NCBI GenBank assembly: GCA_013813825.1
Contig: JACCRA010000064.1
Coordinates: 1-6,342, forward strand
Source: Pyrinomonadaceae bacterium
Lineage (GTDB): Bacteria > Acidobacteriota > Blastocatellia > Pyrinomonadales > Pyrinomonadaceae
Direction of reading: 5' to 3'
DNA length: 6,342 nt
Part shown: positions 4,542-6,342 of the stretch, piece after piece
How the letters are laid out: each line of letters starts with the position of its first letter
Numbering within the stretch: position 1 is the first letter of the stretch
Position numbers and translations under genes: made by a program
The notes under the pieces: generated by a model
Database searches by the model: none
What the model was told of the DNA's origin: nothing
The model's input: only the letters and a program-made list of their open reading frames with translations

Positions 4542-6092
4542 ATGCGACAACCGCCGGACGCTTCGCCGCCTTCCAACGCCCGCCAACCCAGCAGCACGCC
4601 CGCCACGGCCGGGACGGCACGACTGTCACAGGGCGTGGCGATTACCGGGTTGGCGCTCTACGTCGTGTTCGCGCCGCACTCGATTGCGGGCGCGTGGATC
4701 GGCCTCGCCGTTGCGATTGCGGGCTGGATAGCGCGCACGCTGCTGACGCGCCGGTGGGGCGATATGGTGCGCCGGACGCCACTCGATCTGCCGCTCTGGT
4801 TCTTTTTCGCGTGGAGCGTCGTTGCGGCATTCATGTCGGCGGAGCCGCGCATCAGCCTCGCGAAGCTCGGCTCGGTCAGCACCTTTGTCATCTTCTACAT
4901 CACGCAGGCCATCATCACCCGCCGCAACGCCGTGTGGCTCGCGGCGCTACTCGTCGCGTCGGGCGTCGCGGGCGCGCTGTGGAGCGTCGCCGAAGTGGCG
5001 CGCGGGCGCGGCGTGTGTATCGAGGCGCTGGCAGACACCAGCCCGCTGCTCACCGTGCGCGATTTGCGACCGGGCGACTGCATCTGGCGCGTCAACCGCC
5101 GCCGCGTCGCGTCCGTGCCGGAGATCGACGATGCGCTCCGCGCCACCCCGCCGGACACGCCGCTCGCCTTGAGCGTCATCTCGCGCGGCGAACACGTCGA
5201 ATGGACTGGTCCCCTGTTGACTGGCGAGATCAAGTTTGCGCCCTCACCTTCGGGTCTGATGAGCGCCGGCCCGACGCGCCGCTTTCGCGCTTCTGGTTGG
5301 ACGCGCCACTACGAGACGTTCGCCGAGGCGCTGCAAATCATCGCGCAACTCGCGCTCGGCTTCGCCCTCGCCTTTTTTCAAAGACGCGCCGTGCCACCTC
5401 GCGGCCGGGACGAGCACCGCCGCCGCCTCGTCGTCCTCTGCGCCTTCGCTTTCATCGTGCTCGCCGCTGGCATCGCGCTGACGGCGATGCGGACGACGCT
5501 CGTCGCCTTCGCGGTTGGCGCGCTCGTCGTCGCGTGGCGCGGTGGCGCGGGCGCTTCACGGAAAGCGCGGTTCGCCGTCATTTTGGCCGTGACGTTCGTC
5601 TTGTCGCTCGGCGCCCTCGCCGTTTGGCGGACGCGCGCCGCCGGGGCATTGCGGCTGCAAGACGCCAGTTCACAATCGCGCGTGCAGGTTGCCCGCGTCG
5701 CGCTCGCACGCGTCCCGATGCGCCCCGTCTTCGGCCACGGCATGGACGCCATGCACCGTCACTGGCGCGAGTGGGGGTTCCCCGGCAACGACATGCTCCA
5801 CACCCACTCCACGCCCTTGCAAATCGCTTTCGACCGGGGGCTGCCCGCCCTCGCCCTCTGGCTCTGGCTGCTTGCCGCACTCTGGCTGTTCGTCGCCCGC
5901 GCTGAGCGAATGCGGCGTGCGCTGGCGGATGACGTCGCCGCGCATGGATTGCTCCTCGGAGCCGTCGGGGCCGTCACGGGCTTCGCCGCTAGTTCTCTCG
6001 TCAACTATAACTTCGGCGACGCGGAGATCGCGCTGCTGCTGTGGTGGCTGTCGGGGACGGTGGCCGGATTGATAAACAATGCGCGGCAGTAA
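4542..6092 (+). CDS. O-antigen ligase/polymerase-family membrane protein with an inserted PDZ-like domain
   Basis: A 516-residue polytopic inner-membrane protein of the Wzy/WaaL (Wzy_C) type, a family that polymerises or ligates surface glycans on the periplasmic side. I count about twelve hydrophobic helices: two within 31-67, then roughly 82-99, 108-124, 129-150, 258-278, 295-315, 316-333, 342-362, 433-452, 463-485 and 493-511. The family core is seen as RASGWTRHYETFAEAL (249-264), LTAMRTTLVAFAVG (313-326, with the conserved Arg), a long loop starting VFGHGMDAM (396-404), and LHTHSTPLQIAFDRGLP (419-435), matching the H-x-H loop of the family. Between helices 5 and 6 lies a PDZ-like domain (about 155-227). 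I chose the ATG at 4542; the frame stays open back to a TTG at 4314, but that extension of 76 residues is polar and unlike the family. No clear Shine-Dalgarno is seen. No glycan genes are adjacent, so the substrate is unknown. It is transcribed away from the TPR gene. Confidence 0.85.
   Translation: MRQPPDASPPSNARQPSSTPATAGTARLSQGVAITGLALYVVFAPHSIAGAWIGLAVAIAGWIARTLLTRRWGDMVRRTPLDLPLWFFFAWSVVAAFMSAEPRISLAKLGSVSTFVIFYITQAIITRRNAVWLAALLVASGVAGALWSVAEVARGRGVCIEALADTSPLLTVRDLRPGDCIWRVNRRRVASVPEIDDALRATPPDTPLALSVISRGEHVEWTGPLLTGEIKFAPSPSGLMSAGPTRRFRASGWTRHYETFAEALQIIAQLALGFALAFFQRRAVPPRGRDEHRRRLVVLCAFAFIVLAAGIALTAMRTTLVAFAVGALVVAWRGGAGASRKARFAVILAVTFVLSLGALAVWRTRAAGALRLQDASSQSRVQVARVALARVPMRPVFGHGMDAMHRHWREWGFPGNDMLHTHSTPLQIAFDRGLPALALWLWLLAALWLFVARAERMRRALADDVAAHGLLLGAVGAVTGFAASSLVNYNFGDAEIALLLWWLSGTVAGLINNARQ
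5004..5222 (+). other. PDZ-like domain region within the O-antigen ligase-family protein
   Basis: Residues 155-227 read as a bacterial PDZ fold. GVCIEALADTSPL matches the first strand and loop, LRPGDCIWRVNRRRVASV matches the hallmark LxxGDxIxxVNGxxV segment, PEIDDALRATPPDTPLAL matches the helix and linker, and SVISRGEHVEWTGPLL matches the closing strands. Two cysteines (159 and 180) lie in neighbouring predicted strands and could form a disulfide in the periplasm. The position, after helix 5 and before the HYETFAEAL helix, should place it outside the cytoplasmic membrane if the topology follows the family. Confidence 0.7.
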
Positions 6093-6342
6093 GGATGTCG
6101 CTTCTGAGTTGTGATGCCGCATTGCAAAACGAGGTCGTTAAGCAGGCAAAACAGGTCCGCCGTTGCGGTGGCCGGCAGCGTGGGATAAGTCCCACAACTA
6201 AACTGAACACCTCTGCTGTTATTCCGCAATTTGCTATTACTCGAGTTTTACCAATTGAGTAGCAAAAAGCAGTCGAACTTTGAGATGCTTGGTGGGTGAC
6301 TAAACCTTCCAACACAACTCTCCATGCGACTGCCTCGCCAGT
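6093..6342. other. Low-GC non-coding tail of the window
   Basis: These 250 bases are about 50% G+C by my count, clearly below the genes on the left. I find no supported gene: the short open frames on both strands have no recognisable family features. Two hairpins can be drawn. GTGGGA and TCCCAC (6180-6185 and 6190-6195) close a TAAG loop. TTGCT..ACTC (6231-6242) pairs with GAGTAGCAA (6257-6265) with a three-base bulge. Neither is followed by a T-run, so neither is a convincing terminator for the ligase gene. An ATG at 6324 could begin a gene that continues past the edge, but six codons cannot decide it. Confidence 0.55.

Noticed and set aside
4694..5905. A 403-codon open frame on the plus strand in another frame of the ligase gene
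   Set aside because: It is Arg/Pro/Ala-rich with no family features, and overlaps a well-supported membrane protein; long shadow frames are normal in GC-rich DNA.
5670..6122. A 150-codon minus-strand open frame opposite the end of the ligase gene
   Set aside because: No family features, and it is antisense to the conserved H-x-H loop of the ligase family.
6180..6195. The GTGGGA/TCCCAC hairpin as an intrinsic terminator of the ligase gene
   Set aside because: The stem is only six base pairs, no T-run follows, and it is about 88 bp past the stop codon.
6001..6315. A 104-codon minus-strand open frame reaching into the low-GC tail, considered as a transposase remnant
   Set aside because: The translation shows no catalytic or DNA-binding motif, and half of it is antisense to the ligase gene.

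Overview
The window is GC-rich (about 65% in the genes by eye) and is coding almost throughout. It comes from a bacterium, probably an Acidobacteriota of the Blastocatellia type. That placement is an inference from the style of the large TPR protein (a MAFDKAKA start and two TPR blocks joined by Ala/Pro-rich linkers) and from degenerate 7-bp intergenic repeats. No rRNA or other marker gene is present to confirm it.

Layout. Four genes lie on the minus strand, read from right to left. The first is a large cytoplasmic tetratricopeptide-repeat protein (start 4171, stop 1694). Next come a small two-helix membrane protein (1613 to 1209), a ThiE/TenI-family thiamine-phosphate synthase-like protein (1288 to 608), and the first 153 codons of a ThiD-type HMP/HMP-P kinase (460 to 1, cut by the window edge). 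The two thi genes form a thiamine assembly/salvage pair. ThiD supplies HMP-PP, and ThiE would couple it to thiazole phosphate, although this ThiE-like protein appears to lack one of the two magnesium-binding aspartates. On the plus strand, divergent from the TPR gene, is one O-antigen ligase/polymerase-family (Wzy/WaaL-like) polytopic membrane protein (4542 to 6092). The last 250 bp is non-coding as far as I can see and drops to about 50% GC.

Non-coding structure. Two intergenic spaces hold degenerate heptanucleotide repeats. One is an AT-rich tract between thiE and thiD. The other is a 90-bp inverted repeat between the TPR gene and the membrane-protein gene, and it supplies the last codons and stop of the TPR gene. 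Both contain the same AGTCCGAA unit, so they look like one repeat family. The divergent region 4172-4541 carries a plausible minus-strand promoter with a perfect TTGACA -35 box, and a perfect 10-bp dyad just upstream of the TPR start codon.

The most unusual observation is that the O-antigen ligase-family protein carries what reads as a complete PDZ-like domain of about 70 residues in the loop between transmembrane helices 5 and 6. I see no mobile element, CRISPR array, tRNA or rRNA.
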